Shown: in pieces, positions 10,144 through 20,062 of the stretch
Layout of the letters: each line of letters starts with the position of its first letter
How positions within the stretch are numbered: the stretch's first letter is position 1
NCBI GenBank assembly: GCA_030674155.1
Contig: CM060325.1
Coordinates: 47,953,692-47,983,691 of the forward strand
Reading direction: 5' to 3'
Source of the DNA: Stramonita haemastoma
Taxonomy: Eukaryota > Mollusca > Gastropoda > Neogastropoda > Muricidae
DNA: 30,000 nt
Translations under genes and position numbers: made by a program
The notes under the pieces: model-generated
Seen by the model: the letters and a program-made list of their open reading frames with translations, nothing else
Database searches by the model: none
What the model was told of the DNA's origin: nothing

Positions 10144-10244
10144 AGAATGGGGATAGTATCCAGTACTTCATAGTTTTTGTGTAGATCTTCGTCTTTAGAA
10201 TGGGGATGGCGTGCAGTATTCATGGTTTTTGTGTATGGAGACGG
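10144..10244. repeat. ~52-bp tandem duplication
   Basis: Two adjacent copies begin agaatggggat and share cagta-ttcat-gtttttgtgta. They directly precede the minisatellite. Confidence 0.6.
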
Positions 10245-11215
10245 TTGTTTTTTTTTGTAGGATTACTTGTCAGTTGCATTTTTATAGGATTACCTGTCAG
10301 TTCCATTTTTTGTAGGATTGCCTATCAGTTGCATTTTTTTATAGAATTACCTATAAGTTGCCTTTTCTTCAGGATTATGTCAGTTACATTTTTTGTAGGA
10401 TTACTTATGAGTTGCATTTTTTGTAGGATTACCTGTCAGTTGCCTTTTCTGTAAGATTGCCTATCAGTTGCATTTTTTGTAGTAGTGCCTATCAGTTGCA
10501 TTTTTTTGTAGGATTACCTATCAGTTGCATTTTTTTGTAGGATAACTTATCAGTTGCATTTTTTGTCGTAGCACCTATCAGTTGCATTTTTTGTAGGATT
10601 GCTATCAGTTGCATTTTTTGTAGGATTACCCGAGTTGCATTTTCTGTAGGAATACCTATCAGTTGCATTTTTTGTAGGAATACCTCTCGGTTGCATTTTT
10701 TGGAGGAATACCTATGAGTTGCATTTTTTGGAGGAATACCTCTCAGTTGCATTTTTGTAGGAATACCTATCAGTTGCATTTTTTGTAGGATTACTTACAG
10801 TTGCATTTTTTGTAGGATTACCTATCAGTTGCACTTTTTGTAGGACTACCTTCACTTATCTTTTTTGTAGGATTACCTGTCACTTATTTTTTCTGTACAA
10901 TTACCTGTCACTTATCTTTTTTGTAGGATTACCTGTCATTATTTTTTCTGTACAATTACCTTTCACTTATTTTTTCTGTAGGATACCTGTCACTTATCTT
11001 TTCTGTACAATTACCTTTCACTTATTTTTTCTGTAGGATTGTCTGTCACTTATCTTTTCTGTACAATTACCTTTCACTTATTTTTTCTTTACAATTACAT
11101 GTCACTTATCTTTTCTGTACAATTACCTGTCACTTATTTTTTCTGTACAATTACCTGTCACTTTTCTGTAGGATTACCTGTCAGTTGCCTTTTCTGTGTG
11201 ATTACCTGGTCAGTT
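10245..11215. repeat. 27-28-bp minisatellite, two unit types
   Basis: Type A units (ttgtaggattacctatcagt then tgcattt) fill about 10245-10845. Type B units (ctgtacaattacctgtcact then tattttt) fill about 10846-11165, often alternating with a gtaggattacctgtcact form. Type A-like units return at 11165-11215. There are roughly 33-35 units in total. Repetitive ORFs across it are shadows of the unit. Confidence 0.95.
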
Positions 11216-11261
11216 GCTTTCAAATGATCACTGGACACCAGACTTATGATTGCATCAGTGC

Positions 11262-11515
11262 TCCTCGCTAAATAGATAAACTAAAATAATTTCAAATGAA
11301 AAACGATAGAATACAACAAACAAACAAAAAAATGAACCGAACCCCCTCAAAATTAAACTGGAATTAAAAAAAAAATAAAATGGGATAAAATTGAACTAAA
11401 AAGTGGATTAAAACTAAAAAGAAAACTAAATCAAACGAAACAAAAATAAAATAAAAATAAACTAAACAAGCTAGAATAAACTAAACTAAAACAAAATATT
11501 TTTAAAAAATCAGAA
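11262..11515. repeat. A-rich low-complexity tract (AAACTAAA-like)
   Basis: It is dominated by aaactaaa, aaataaaa and caaacaaac words with no fixed period. It may be decayed poly(A)-type or tetranucleotide sequence next to the LINE remnant. Confidence 0.7.
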
Positions 11516-11528
11516 AAGGGGGTAAGGT

Positions 11529-11783
11529 TCAGAGGAGAGCAGTTCTGGTGACAGTGATCTTGGGGTCTGACCCATTGGCATCACCGAGTATGGCATTAGC
11601 CACCACACCCAATGACACTAACATCATTCTCCTCCTTTTGCTCCAGTCTTCACTGGCCCTGCTGAGTTCATAGATTCTCATGCTACAGTATTCGGTGATG
11701 TTGCCAGTGAGAGAAGCTGGTGGGCTGCCTTCTTTTTTTCTTTTTTCTTCTATCTTGGCCTTGTCTTCATAAGGTCCCTGGTT
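11529..11783 (-). pseudogene. LINE ORF C-terminal remnant
   Basis: The minus strand is open for 84 codons, ending at TGA 11529-11531. After a K-rich segment it reads GSPPASLTGNITEY, then ELSRASEDWSKRRRMM, then ANGSDPKITVTRTALL. The NIT-EY ... ASEDW-KRRRM spacing aligns with NIK-DW ... ATQDREAWKKI in the LINE fragment at 2345-2808, so I read it as the same C-terminal region of a different non-LTR element. The reading frame closes just upstream (TGA at 11784-11786), and a possible frameshift there leads into another Lys/Arg-rich frame. No 3' tail or target-site duplication was identified. Confidence 0.5.
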
Positions 11784-12065
11784 TCATAACACATGGCCTG
11801 CATAATTTTTCATTTCTTTTCATTGATTAGTGGAAGAATTTTCTTGTTTCCATTTCATTTAGTTTTTCATCTGTTACATTGTCTGACTGACCCTGAGCAT
11901 CCTTCTTTAAAACCACATCTTAGCTGATTTGATTCTTTTTTTTTCTTTGGATCAGGATTTCATTTTTGTAATTTTCAGCTGGTAAGAATGCTGAGATCTT
12001 TCCAGATTTTTATTTAGTTGGATCATTCAAGTTTTAGCCATGTCTATTTTTGCTTTTGTGTATTT
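11784..12065. other. Noncoding spacer
   Basis: T-rich, with no recognised repeat or exon. Confidence 0.5.
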
Positions 12066-12462
12066 CCCAGGGGTAGAGTCTGACGCGTCAGTTGTAAATT
12101 ATTTTTGGGGATAGAGTCCAACACTACAGTTGTAAATCATTTCTTTGGGATCGAGTCTGACACTTCAGTTGTAAATCATTTTGGGGGATAGTCTGATGCT
12201 TCAGTTGTAAATTATTATTTGGGGATAGAGTCTGATGCTTCAGTTGTAAATCATTTCCTTGGGGTAGAGTCCGACTCGTTAGTTGTAAATCATTTCCTTG
12301 GGATAGAGTCCAACACTTCAGTTGTAAATTGTTTCCTGGGATAAAGTCCATCACTTCAGTTGTAAATCATTTCCTTGGGACAGAGTCTGACTGTTCAGTT
12401 GTAAATTGTTTCCCTGGGATATAGTCCATCACTTCAGTTGTAAATTATTTCCCTGGGATAGA
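12066..12462. repeat. ~38-bp minisatellite, about 10-11 units
   Basis: The units contain ggggatagagtctgac and cttcagttgtaaatcattt. Spacing is 35-41 bp. Internal variants alternate between gagtctga and gagtccaac/catcac. The minus-strand 76-codon ORF is a repeat shadow. Confidence 0.95.
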
Positions 12463-13003
12463 TCTCTCCTCCTTTGGTACAGGGGTTCTAACCGGGGGGT
12501 TAAGTCATGTGGATCCTACAGGGGTGTCATCTTCAGGAGTGCCTGGCCACCTTGCCCTGTGTTTTCTAAAAGAAAGGTGAGGCATTTTACAGTTAGGCCT
12601 ATTTTAGTCTCTATTTTTCAGAACAGATAGGTTGCTAGTCCAGTTTTTGTATTTGGTAATCACTTGTCGATTGTTTCTGACAACTATTTTTTTTCTTAAA
12701 CTTCCAAGAGATTGGGTACTTAATACTTGCCAATTTTAGTTAGAGAGAGATTTGGTAATTCATACTTGACAATTTTTCACTTTTTTATTTTTTTATTTTT
12801 TTATTATTATTTTTTTTTATGCTCAATTCTTTCACATTTTCTCTTTTCTGTACCTCCGTTCTTACTCTTGTACTCTTCTCATGCTGACCTCTCTACTGGT
12901 ATAGTTTTAAATTCAGTTTATGGCTGTAATCACAGGTTTTTTTTTTTTTCCATTTTTTTCTTTTTCTCTTCGTATCATTCATCATGTACATCTGTTTTAC
13001 CAG
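12463..13003. other. Noncoding, candidate intron end
   Basis: AT-rich, with a (ttttta)n tract at 12780-12820 and a long pyrimidine tract at 12936-12975 shortly before the acceptor at 13001-13003. Confidence 0.5.
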
Positions 13004-13242
13004 GCACCATGTGAAGCGGTAGATACCATTGAAGTCAACTATGGCCAGGCACTGTCACATGTCCGTCAAAAGAAAAGAACTGGGTGCCGTTTATTTCAAG
13101 TGGTAATCTTCCCAGGATCTGCTCTTCATTTTGAACACATTCCATTGCTGTGTGGAAGAACCTGTCAACTTGTTGCTGCTACCGCTGATGTTGCAACTGC
13201 AAGCTTGGAGTGGAGCCAGGACATGCTTCGGCCTAAATCCTG
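13004..13242 (+). other. Candidate internal exon (239 nt) with an open frame throughout
   Basis: The acceptor is tctgttttaccag|gcacc, with a pyrimidine-rich lead-in. The donor is atcctg|gtgagaaa. The frame beginning with the first base is open to the donor (79 codons plus two bases): it starts APCEAVDTIEVNYGQAL and ends DMLRPKSW across the junction. I recognise no domain. Joining the exon at 8654-8801 in either of its ORFs closes this frame, and joining to 13768 gives a stop eight codons in. It may therefore be a coding exon of an isoform not resolved here, or a noncoding exon. Confidence 0.45.
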
Positions 13243-13767
13243 GTGAGAAAATTGCTATTCTCGTAACTCGACCTTTAAAGAATGTCATGCACAAGTCTGA
13301 AAAACGAGCAGTGTTTCTCCTTGAAATACATGGACAGGGTGGGGCCTCACTGTGGTTGTAAAACTTGTCATTGTTATGGTAGGTAGAGAGAAATACAGTG
13401 AATCATGTGTTAAGGTCACAATTTGGAGATAACTTTGCTAATTGATGAGTTAAAAACGAGAAATTTGTTTGAAAAAATTCAGTTAAAGGTGACTTGTTTT
13501 AAATCTGTTGTTAAATGTAAATTGGGTGTGTTAAGAGGATAATTATGAATTTAATCTTGAAAGTTGATGAAATCAAATGACACATATTTCAGCTGATAAA
13601 GCTGAACTTTGAGAAATTGTGAAGGCAATTTCAAAATTACTTTGTTTCAATGTGGTATATTCGCATCAGTAATGTTTGAGATAATGCTAAAAAGATGCAT
13701 TCTAATTTAGTTATATTTGAGAAAATGATGTTAGGATTTCCAGTAATATTGTCTTCACTGCTTTCAG
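13243..13767 (+). other. Candidate intron
   Basis: It starts gtgagaaa and ends ctgctttcag. No repeat is recognised. Confidence 0.4.
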
Positions 13768-13820
13768 GGACTTGAGGCTGAAGTGCTGCTGAAAACCTAT
13801 CGTTGTCTACAATGTTGAAC
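13768..13820 (+). other. Candidate internal exon (53 nt)
   Basis: The acceptor is cttcactgctttcag|ggac and the donor is gttgaac|gtaagtat, close to ideal. An ATG at 13812 joins in frame to 15221-15294 (MLN then WVVQTPRRPPPISEED...) and stops at TAA inside that exon. This makes a 23-codon ORF, more like an upstream ORF than a protein. Confidence 0.5.
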
Positions 13821-14174
13821 GTAAGTATGGTCTCACATACTTGAACATTTTACTTTTACAGGCTTTTTTTTTGGGGGGGGGGGGGGGTAGCTTTTTTGTT
13901 TTGTATTTGTGTATTTTCAATAAGAATCTGATTGGTGTAATTCAACACTTTCATCGCTAATTGAGCTTATGCATCGTATGTACATCATCCTATTGTCCTG
14001 AAAGAAGTCATGTCAATTGATCCCATTTGTGCTGAAATTTCCCAGTCACAACGTGTGTGGTGTCAGCAGGTGTATCTTTGATGATGATAATCATGACAAC
14101 ATGCATTTCAATGACATTAACAGAACCCATTACAGTTGTCTGAAAATTATGTGATAAAAGCTCATGACGGGGAA
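13821..14174. other. Noncoding, candidate intron sequence
   Basis: It includes a T8/G17 homopolymer junction at 13865-13888. Nothing else is recognised. Confidence 0.5.
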
Positions 14175-14287
14175 AATTCAAAGAAAAAAAGGATGGTGCT
14201 GCACTTGTGGTGATGCATTTTTCATGAGAGCACTTGAATTTCGCAGTCTGCTGTATTAAGTGTATATATACATACAATACAATCAAT
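14175..14287 (+). mobile_element. SINE-B 3' end, diverged copy
   Basis: ggtgctgcacttgtggtgat, a decayed inverted-repeat segment, gaatttcgcagtctgctgta and a ttaagtgta-type end match 19020-19110 in order. The tail is atacaatacaat. Confidence 0.55.
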
Positions 14288-14399
14288 ACCTTTCTCAGTG
14301 TTCCTCATAGTTTCTTGGACATCTGTTCTATTTTGTTTGAACAGTTCTTGGTGCATCATTTGTTATTGTAATGTTCAGCGCATGGGTCCATTTTTATTT

Positions 14400-14436
14400 A
14401 TATTCTATTTTTTTTTTTTTTCTAAGAATAGAATAT
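14400..14436. repeat. Perfect 10-bp inverted repeat
   Basis: atattctatt (14400-14409) and aatagaatat (14427-14436) flank a T-rich 17-nt spacer. Confidence 0.7.
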
Positions 14437-15220
14437 TAATATAATACAGCAAATGGAATATCCAGTGTATGTGTTTGTAATTTATATCATTTGAAAGCAT
14501 GTGTGCTTTGATACTTCAAGAGTTAGTTTTGCATGGCTTTTAGCCAGTGTGATGATTATGTGATCAAAAACTCTAAAAACATCTTTGGAAACTATTTCTG
14601 ACATACATCACTCAGTTAATTTATTTGTTGTAGACATGTTTTCTTCCTTATTTGCCAACACTATGTTAGGTTTGTGTTGCTCTGATTCCAGCGTCTCATT
14701 GAAATGAAAAATTGTTGTTGTGTTGTAGTTCAATTAAATCTATTACACTGGTGATATTAACTAAATCTGTATTGTTGTGAAAGATAAGACTGGAGGTTAT
14801 CCTGTATTGACAGGAAGCAACGCTTTATATATGACAAGTTGGCGAAAACTCGTACATATAGGTCAAGCTTGGGAAAAATCGTCAAACTCATGCGAAATGT
14901 CTAACGTTGGCATAGGAAACCTGTGCTCACCTGCTTAGTGTGTGTATCTCATTCATGCACAGATACACATTTCTTTTAGGTTTAGCTTTGGAGGAACTAG
15001 GACTGGATTCACAAACGAAGTGAGCCCATGTGACATTCTCTGTGATTCAGCTCTTTTAGTTTTTGGATTTTTTAAAAAACCAACATGTTTTGTGCAAACT
15101 GTTTAAAGTTTGACATGGCTTTATACAAGTTGTGTTGGAGATCCCGTTATTTGTAGAGATCCAGTTTATTTTGTAGCATAAAACTTCCAACATGTGCATG
15201 TCTTAACATGTTTCTTTCAG
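14437..15220. other. Noncoding, candidate intron sequence
   Basis: No repeat family or ORF is recognised. It ends in an acceptor, tgtttctttcag. Confidence 0.5.
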
Positions 15221-15294
15221 TGGGTTGTGCAGACACCAAGAAGACCACCACCCATTTCTGAGGAGGATGCCACCTGTGTCTAACACCGTGCCAG
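15221..15294 (+). other. Candidate internal exon (74 nt) with a possible start codon
   Basis: The acceptor is aacatgtttctttcag|tggg and the donor is gtgccag|gtgaaatg. An ATG at 15267 has A at -3 and stays open through the donor (MPPVSNTVP plus one base), so the main coding sequence could begin here and continue in exons I cannot identify. In another frame the short ORF from 13812 ends here. Confidence 0.45.
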
Positions 15295-15330
15295 GTGAAA
15301 TGAGAGGAAACACTTTGTCGTCTTCTTTGA

Positions 15331-15528
15331 TTTTTATTTACTTTTTTTTATCTGGAGTATAATGGAATAAGCTCTTGTGTGCTGTTGGACATTCAGCCCT
15401 CGTGTGTATGTGGTGTTTGTACATTTTTTTTCATGTCGCCACGGCACGCAAAGGCCTTTGAAAAAGGCGAAACGGGTTTTAACTTGTGCGCAAGATGTTC
15501 TGCGTGCATTCGCACATGGGGCTTCAGT
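15331..15528 (-). mobile_element. SINE-A copy, 5'-truncated, in tandem with the next copy
   Basis: On the plus strand it reads tail (tttattta), a decayed ggagtataatggaataagc hairpin region, the cagccct/cgtgtgtatg body, then cttgtgcgcaagatgttctg and cgcacatgggg. It ends exactly where the tail of the following copy begins. Confidence 0.8.
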
Positions 15529-15690
15529 ATTTATTTATTCTTTTTCATCGAAGGATAATGGGATCAGTTCTTGTGTACTCTTGTACATGCAGTCCCTGTG
15601 TGTGTGTTTTGTAAATTTGTTCATCCGTTCCTGCCAGCATAAATTGGCCTATTTTTTTGAAAAGGGGAACAGTTCTTAATGTGCTGTGAA
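15529..15690 (-). mobile_element. SINE-A copy, 5'-truncated
   Basis: Tail tttatttattctttttc, then gaaggataatgggatcag, tacatgcagtccctgtgtgt, ttgtaaatttgttcatccgt and tgaaaaggggaacagt. The same order is seen at 16165 and 16891. The head is missing. Confidence 0.8.
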
Positions 15691-16164
15691 GATACAAAAA
15701 TGAGCAGAAACAAATATTACCCCCCTGAAAAAAAACCCAAAAGAATAAGCAGGAAAAAATGATAAAAATTAAGAAAAGATGGTGCTTTACAATCTGTATG
15801 TAAATGAGGCGATTAAGTTAAGATTATTCTTAAATGAAAGGTAGAATGCCTATTCAGGATAGAAATACAAAAAAAAAAAAACTGTTAGTTTTTGTTGTTG
15901 CTTTCCCCAATCTATTTCGAACTTTAAAAAAAAAAAAAAAAATGGCTGGCAGCTTCAATGCTGCTTGCTATTAGTTGCCCTTAGATAAAATTGTGTAATT
16001 ATGCCAATGGCATTCAATATTTGGGAAGCAAATATCTGTCACTGTTGAATAATCATTTTGAAGCGATTTAATTGAAAGGGGATGTTTATTTTTCTTGATG
16101 TGTTGAAAGTGATTGTATGTCGTGTTTTGCAATGTCAGACTTTGAGGTTGATTTTTTAAAAAAT
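15691..16164. other. Noncoding spacer
   Basis: A-rich tracts occur at 15728-15737, 15870-15881 and 15926-15942. No element is recognised. Confidence 0.5.
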
Positions 16165-16508
16165 TTTATTTATCTATTCTTTTATATGGATGATAATGAA
16201 ATAAGCACTCGTGTGCTTTTTTTACGTCCAGTCCCTGTGTGTAGGCAGTTTTGTAAATTTTGTCATCTGTTCCCACTGGCACACAATGGCCTACACTTTT
16301 TAAAAGCGGAACAGGATTTAACATGTGTGCAAGATGTTGTGCCTGCGTTTGCACATGGCGCCTCGGTTTATAGTGTCACCCAAGACTTTTGGGGGAAGAG
16401 GAGTTGGCACTGATAACTCCAGAGGAAAAATCCCCTCGAAAGGGATTTAAATGTGAGCTATCAGATTGCGAGGGCAATGTTCTAACCACTAGGTTATCTC
16501 GTCCCCCT
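16165..16508 (-). mobile_element. SINE-A, near full length with tRNA-like head
   Basis: On the minus strand the head starts near 16508. It shows a box A-like gataacctagtggttagaac, a decayed box B region, the shared middle block (tataaaccgagg), the body with cacatcttg-type and gtgccagtggg segments, the 3' hairpin (aagcacacgagtgctt in minus reading) and the terminal tataaaagaat-type tail. The length of about 344 bp fits a complete SINE. Confidence 0.85.
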
Positions 16509-16890
16509 CCATCATGGTTTTTTGTGTGTTGTGATAAGGTTTAGGTGGGTTCTCTAGAGCAAAAATATCATAAGCAGGACTGAGAATGATCGGTGCTGTT
16601 AAGTCACGCTCATTCTTTATCTTTTTTTTGATGATTTAATGATAGGTTTTGAAAGCTTATTGTTAAAATATGCATTGAAGGACTGGCAATTTTTTTTTCA
16701 TTGCATCAGTTCAAATGATGTTGAAAATACTTTTTTTTTGATAGCCTGCCCCTAATGCTGGCACTGCTTTGTATTTTTTTTTTTAGATTAAGGAAAAAAA
16801 AATTCATTTTTTTCCATTTCATTGCAAGGTAGGGAGTAGTTCAAGTCTCATTTATGACATTAGCAGAATTGGTGACAAGTTTTGCAGTTA
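16509..16890. other. Noncoding spacer
   Basis: T-rich runs occur at 16621-16629, 16689-16698, 16731-16739 and 16774-16785. Nothing else is seen. Confidence 0.5.
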
Positions 16891-17223
16891 AAAAAAAAAT
16901 TTATTCCAAAGATAATGAAATAAGCACTCGTGTGCTTTTTACATGCAGTCCCTATGTGTATGTACTTGTCAGTTTTGTCATCCAATCCCACCGGTACACC
17001 ATGGACTTCTCTTCCAAATAGTGGAACAGGTTTTACAGTGTGTGCAAGATGTTCTGTGCATGTTCGCATATGGGACCTTGGTTTATAGTCGCATCTGAAG
17101 GACTTTTGGGGGGGGTAGAGTCAGTACTGATGTTAACTCTAAAGGAAAAATTATCTCGAGAATCGAACCCGGGACAGCAGTTCATGAGCGCATCACACTA
17201 ACCAGCAGGCTATCCCGTCCCCA
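16891..17223 (-). mobile_element. SINE-A, full-length copy with clear tRNA boxes
   Basis: This is the best-preserved copy. In minus-strand reading the head shows box A tagcctgctggttag (17212-17198) and box B ggttcgattc (17169-17160), with tRNA-like spacing of about 43 nt between box starts. Then come the shared middle block (tataaaccaaggtccc), the body, the 3' hairpin around aagcacacgagtgctt and an A/T-rich tail at 16891-16905. Box B is a near-perfect pol III internal promoter element. Transcription is possible but not shown. Confidence 0.9.
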
Positions 17224-18224
17224 AAGTTCTGGAAAAAATGTGGGATAATTTTACCAGTGGTAGAGGTTCACAGTATTGTGAACAAACATGTTAGATAATT
17301 TACCAGTGATATACCTCAATAAGATTTAATTGTAACATACACTTTAAAAAAAAAAAAAAATTAAATGAGTTTTATCTTTAAAAAAAACTTGGTTGTATAA
17401 CTTTTTAGTGAGATGGGGGGGGGGGGGGGGCTAAGGGGGTAGTTGTGGGGAAGATGAGATATCAGATTGGAAGGAGAGGCAAGAAAGGGAATGGGGTGTT
17501 TAGGATGGAGTACATGTACACATTTACAGAAAGAGGGATAGAATATAGAGGGCTGACTGTACTTATACTGTTTATTTGGGGCTTTTTTTAATGGGTGGAA
17601 CTTGTTTAAAAATGTCTTGGGCCTGAAATTTGTTTGATAGGAAAACTGGAAATTTGTGGACACCGAAGTCCAAGGCATAGCCATAGCTGTTGATTGGACC
17701 AGTGATTCAGATTTAAATATCCATGCTTTGTGAGCTGTGTACCGTTGTGTCTATAGCTGCACACCGTTTGTCTACCTGCTATTGTGTCCACATGCATTCT
17801 AACATTCAGACCGACCAGCTGACAGACAACTTTTGCCCGCTTTTAACTGTTTAACTCTTAACACTAACACTAACCTCAACTCTAACCCTGGCCCCACATG
17901 TGGACACAAGAGGCAGGTGGATAAATGTGGAAATGCTGACACATGGCTAAACAGCTTTTTTTTTTTGGGGTGGGGGGGTGGGTCGATGGAAGGGGCACCT
18001 GATACGGCCTCCATTATCGGTAGAGCTAAAAACATGAAATGAAGATAATTAAATGATGGAAAAAAGGGCTAGAATTATAGAGAAAAGGCTGCTAAAAAGG
18101 GGTGGGTGTCGGAATGTACTGGTATTTAGGAATAGAGGTGTAGTGACTGAGGATGGAGATAGAGAACATGCTATTACAAATTCGGGTTAGGTTCAGGGGG
18201 AGGGGGAGCACACTAAAAAACATT
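17224..18224. other. Noncoding stretch
   Basis: It contains poly(A) at 17346-17360, G-runs at 17416-17430 and 17967-17983, and a degenerate ctaacc-like patch at 17858-17888. Inverted words occur: gtggacac near 17656, gtgtccaca near 17785 and ccacatgtgg near 17893. No gene is recognised. Confidence 0.5.
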
Positions 18225-18533
18225 TTGTCTATAAAAACAAAAGTAAGGGGTGATTGGTTTAGAATGCTGTCAAAAAACAAAAATAATGGGAAATTGGTTT
18301 AAAATGCTGTCTAAAAACAAAAATAATGGGAAATTGGTTTAAAATGCTGTCTAAAAACAAAAGGTGTGCTTGGTTTAGAATGCTGTCTAAAAACAAAAGT
18401 AGGGGTGCTCGGTTTAGAATGCTGTCTAAAAACAAAAGTAATGGGCAATTGTTAAGAATGCTGTCTAAAAACAAAAGTAATGGGCAATTGTTAAGAATGC
18501 TGTCTAAAAACAAAAGTAAGGGGTGCTCGGTTT
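18225..18533. repeat. ~39-bp minisatellite, about 7-8 units
   Basis: Units share gaatgctgtctaaaaacaaa and then switch between two spacers: an aatgggaaattggtt/aatgggcaattgtta type and a ggggtgctcggttta type. A degraded related unit lies near 18600-18645. ORFs on both strands are shadows. Confidence 0.95.
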
Positions 18534-18816
18534 AGATTGCATGATTAAAGAAAAAAAGGTACTGAAATAACATGAATCTAAAGTTAATAATAGTTAAGTG
18601 TGGTGAAAAACAGGAGGGGTGCTGACTGGTTTTAGAATGCATCGTTGAATAATCATCAGGGGAAAGTATTGGGAGATGGGGAAGATGCTTTACAGAAAAG
18701 GGACGTTATGAAAAAGGAGGGGTAGAAATTATGTTCAGGTTACCGGGGAGGAGTGTGGATGATAGGTTTGAGCTGCAAGCAGATCAATGGAACGGTATAC
18801 CACAGGTATTTGTGAT
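18534..18816. other. Noncoding spacer
   Basis: Purine-rich, with one degraded minisatellite-like unit near 18600. Confidence 0.45.
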
Positions 18817-18985
18817 CATTTGGATGAGACTATAAATTGAGGCCCCGTGTGCGAACGCACGCAGAACATCTTGCGTACACGTTAAAACCCCGTTCTGCCT
18901 TTTGGAAGAGCAGGCCATCATGTGCCGGTAGGAGTGGATGACAAAAATTTTTTTTTTTTTAAAACGGCATGCACACAGGTGTCGT
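18817..18985 (+). mobile_element. SINE-A, headless and tailless copy
   Basis: It begins at the shared block ggatgagactataaattgag. It continues with cgcagaacatcttgcgtaca, ttctgccttttggaagagca and catgtgccggtaggagtgga. It degenerates after an internal T12 run. Confidence 0.8.
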
Positions 18986-19007
18986 GTTTAGACACCATCT
19001 CTGAGGA

Positions 19008-19126
19008 AAAAAAAAATGGGTAGGTGCTGCACTTGTGGCAATGCGTTCTCCCGGGGGAGAGCAGTCCGAATTTCACACAGAGAAATCTGCTGTGACATAA
19101 AGTGGTATAAAATAAAAAATAAAATC
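19008..19126 (+). mobile_element. SINE-B 3' end
   Basis: ggtgctgcacttgtggcaat, tctcccgggggagagcag (inverted repeat), gaatttcacacagagaaatc and tgctgtgacataaagtgg, followed by an (AAAAT)n tail. It is the minus-strand counterpart of 352-502, matching very closely. Confidence 0.85.
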
Positions 19127-19480
19127 ACCCGTGTTGGCTATATTGTGCAACCAGCACAAAAGTTCCACACCCCATGAAGATATATTTTCATGTGGGGGTG
19201 GGGGTGAAAAACTGGCAGTTAATGAAATAATTTTAAATGACGTGACTTGCAGATATAACCAATACAACTGCAAAGAAATTGCCATTTTAGAAGGGGGAGG
19301 AGAGTTTTTGAATACCACAATGAAAAGAATTGCAGTATTGATTTTTGAGAGTTTTCAATACACAATAAAAGATTTGCAGTATTTTGATTTTGAAATATGT
19401 CTGTGCATCTTAATCTTACATTGGAGATTTTTTTTTTCCTTTCCTCATTTTACAAAATCTTGGGGGGGGGGGTTTGTCAG
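19127..19480. other. Noncoding with minor repeats
   Basis: An imperfect hairpin lies at 19168-19203 (accccatgaa against ttcatgtgggggt). A loose duplication of ttgcagtatt-gatttt-ga lies at 19330-19400, and a G10 run is at 19462-19471. Confidence 0.45.
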
Positions 19481-19530
19481 CTAGAGCTCCAAGGTTCACC
19501 AATAGTGAGATTTTTGTGTATGCTCCCCAC
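19481..19530 (-). repeat. Dispersed repeat, copy 1 (pairs with 29908-29955)
   Basis: ctagagctcc-a-ggttcacca and atagtgagatttttg align with 29908-29955. Both have T-rich sequence just upstream, which would be a poly(A) tail in minus-strand reading. Confidence 0.5.
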
Positions 19531-19734
19531 TTAAAGTCTGGTAAAGAATTCCCATTTTTGTCTTTCTCTCTGTGTTCTGCTGTCAATTTGACTTCATGAA
19601 ACCTGGCATGTGTAAAACTAGAAAATGTTTTGTTGTGATTGCTCATAAACTGCTTACCAGAAATTGTATCAAATACTTGGCTGTATAAATGGACATTTTT
19701 GGTTTGCTCTTTTTTTGTGCTTTTAAATCACTTT

Positions 19735-19862
19735 TTGAAGTGGAAGAAAAACCTGCGGTTTTTTCAATATGGCTTAAATCAGTTTTTAAGTGGAAGAAAA
19801 CCTGCGTTTCAATATGGCTTAAATCACTTTTAAATAGAAGAAAAACCTGCATTTTAGTATGG
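19735..19862. repeat. ~48-bp tandem repeat, about 2.5 units
   Basis: Units share tggaagaaaaacctgcg, tttcaatatggcttaaatca and cttttaaa. Confidence 0.85.
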
Positions 19863-20062
19863 GTCTTGTATTGAAGTGCTTGCCTTTTCCATTTTTCACA
19901 TTTTTGACATTGTGTATGGAAAAAAAAAGAAGCTGATGTTCCTCTTATTCTTTTTTTTATTGTACTCCATTTGAAATACTGAGTGCAAAGTGAAGCAGTT
20001 TAATGCTGATGCCCCATTTGTTTTCAATGTAGATGGTCGAGTTTCGGGTAATATTTTTTATA

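Noticed and set aside
17160..17223. Functional tRNA gene on the minus strand
   Set aside because: Boxes A and B are good, but the head is the 5' end of a SINE-A, with the shared body following and no intact acceptor stem visible.
17858..17888. Telomere-like ctaacc/ctaaccc words
   Set aside because: Only a few imperfect words occur, with no regular TTAGGG period.
17833..18042. NPGP motif in a short ORF, resembling 2A-like or LINE 'ELNPGP' sequence
   Set aside because: The motif arises in a degenerate ctaacc-like patch, lacks the acidic residues before NPGP, and has no RT-like sequence around it.
20033..20047. 15-nt microexon (atggtcgagtttcgg) between AG and GT
   Set aside because: It would keep the phase of the 15267 ORF, but the acceptor is weak and so short a match is expected by chance.
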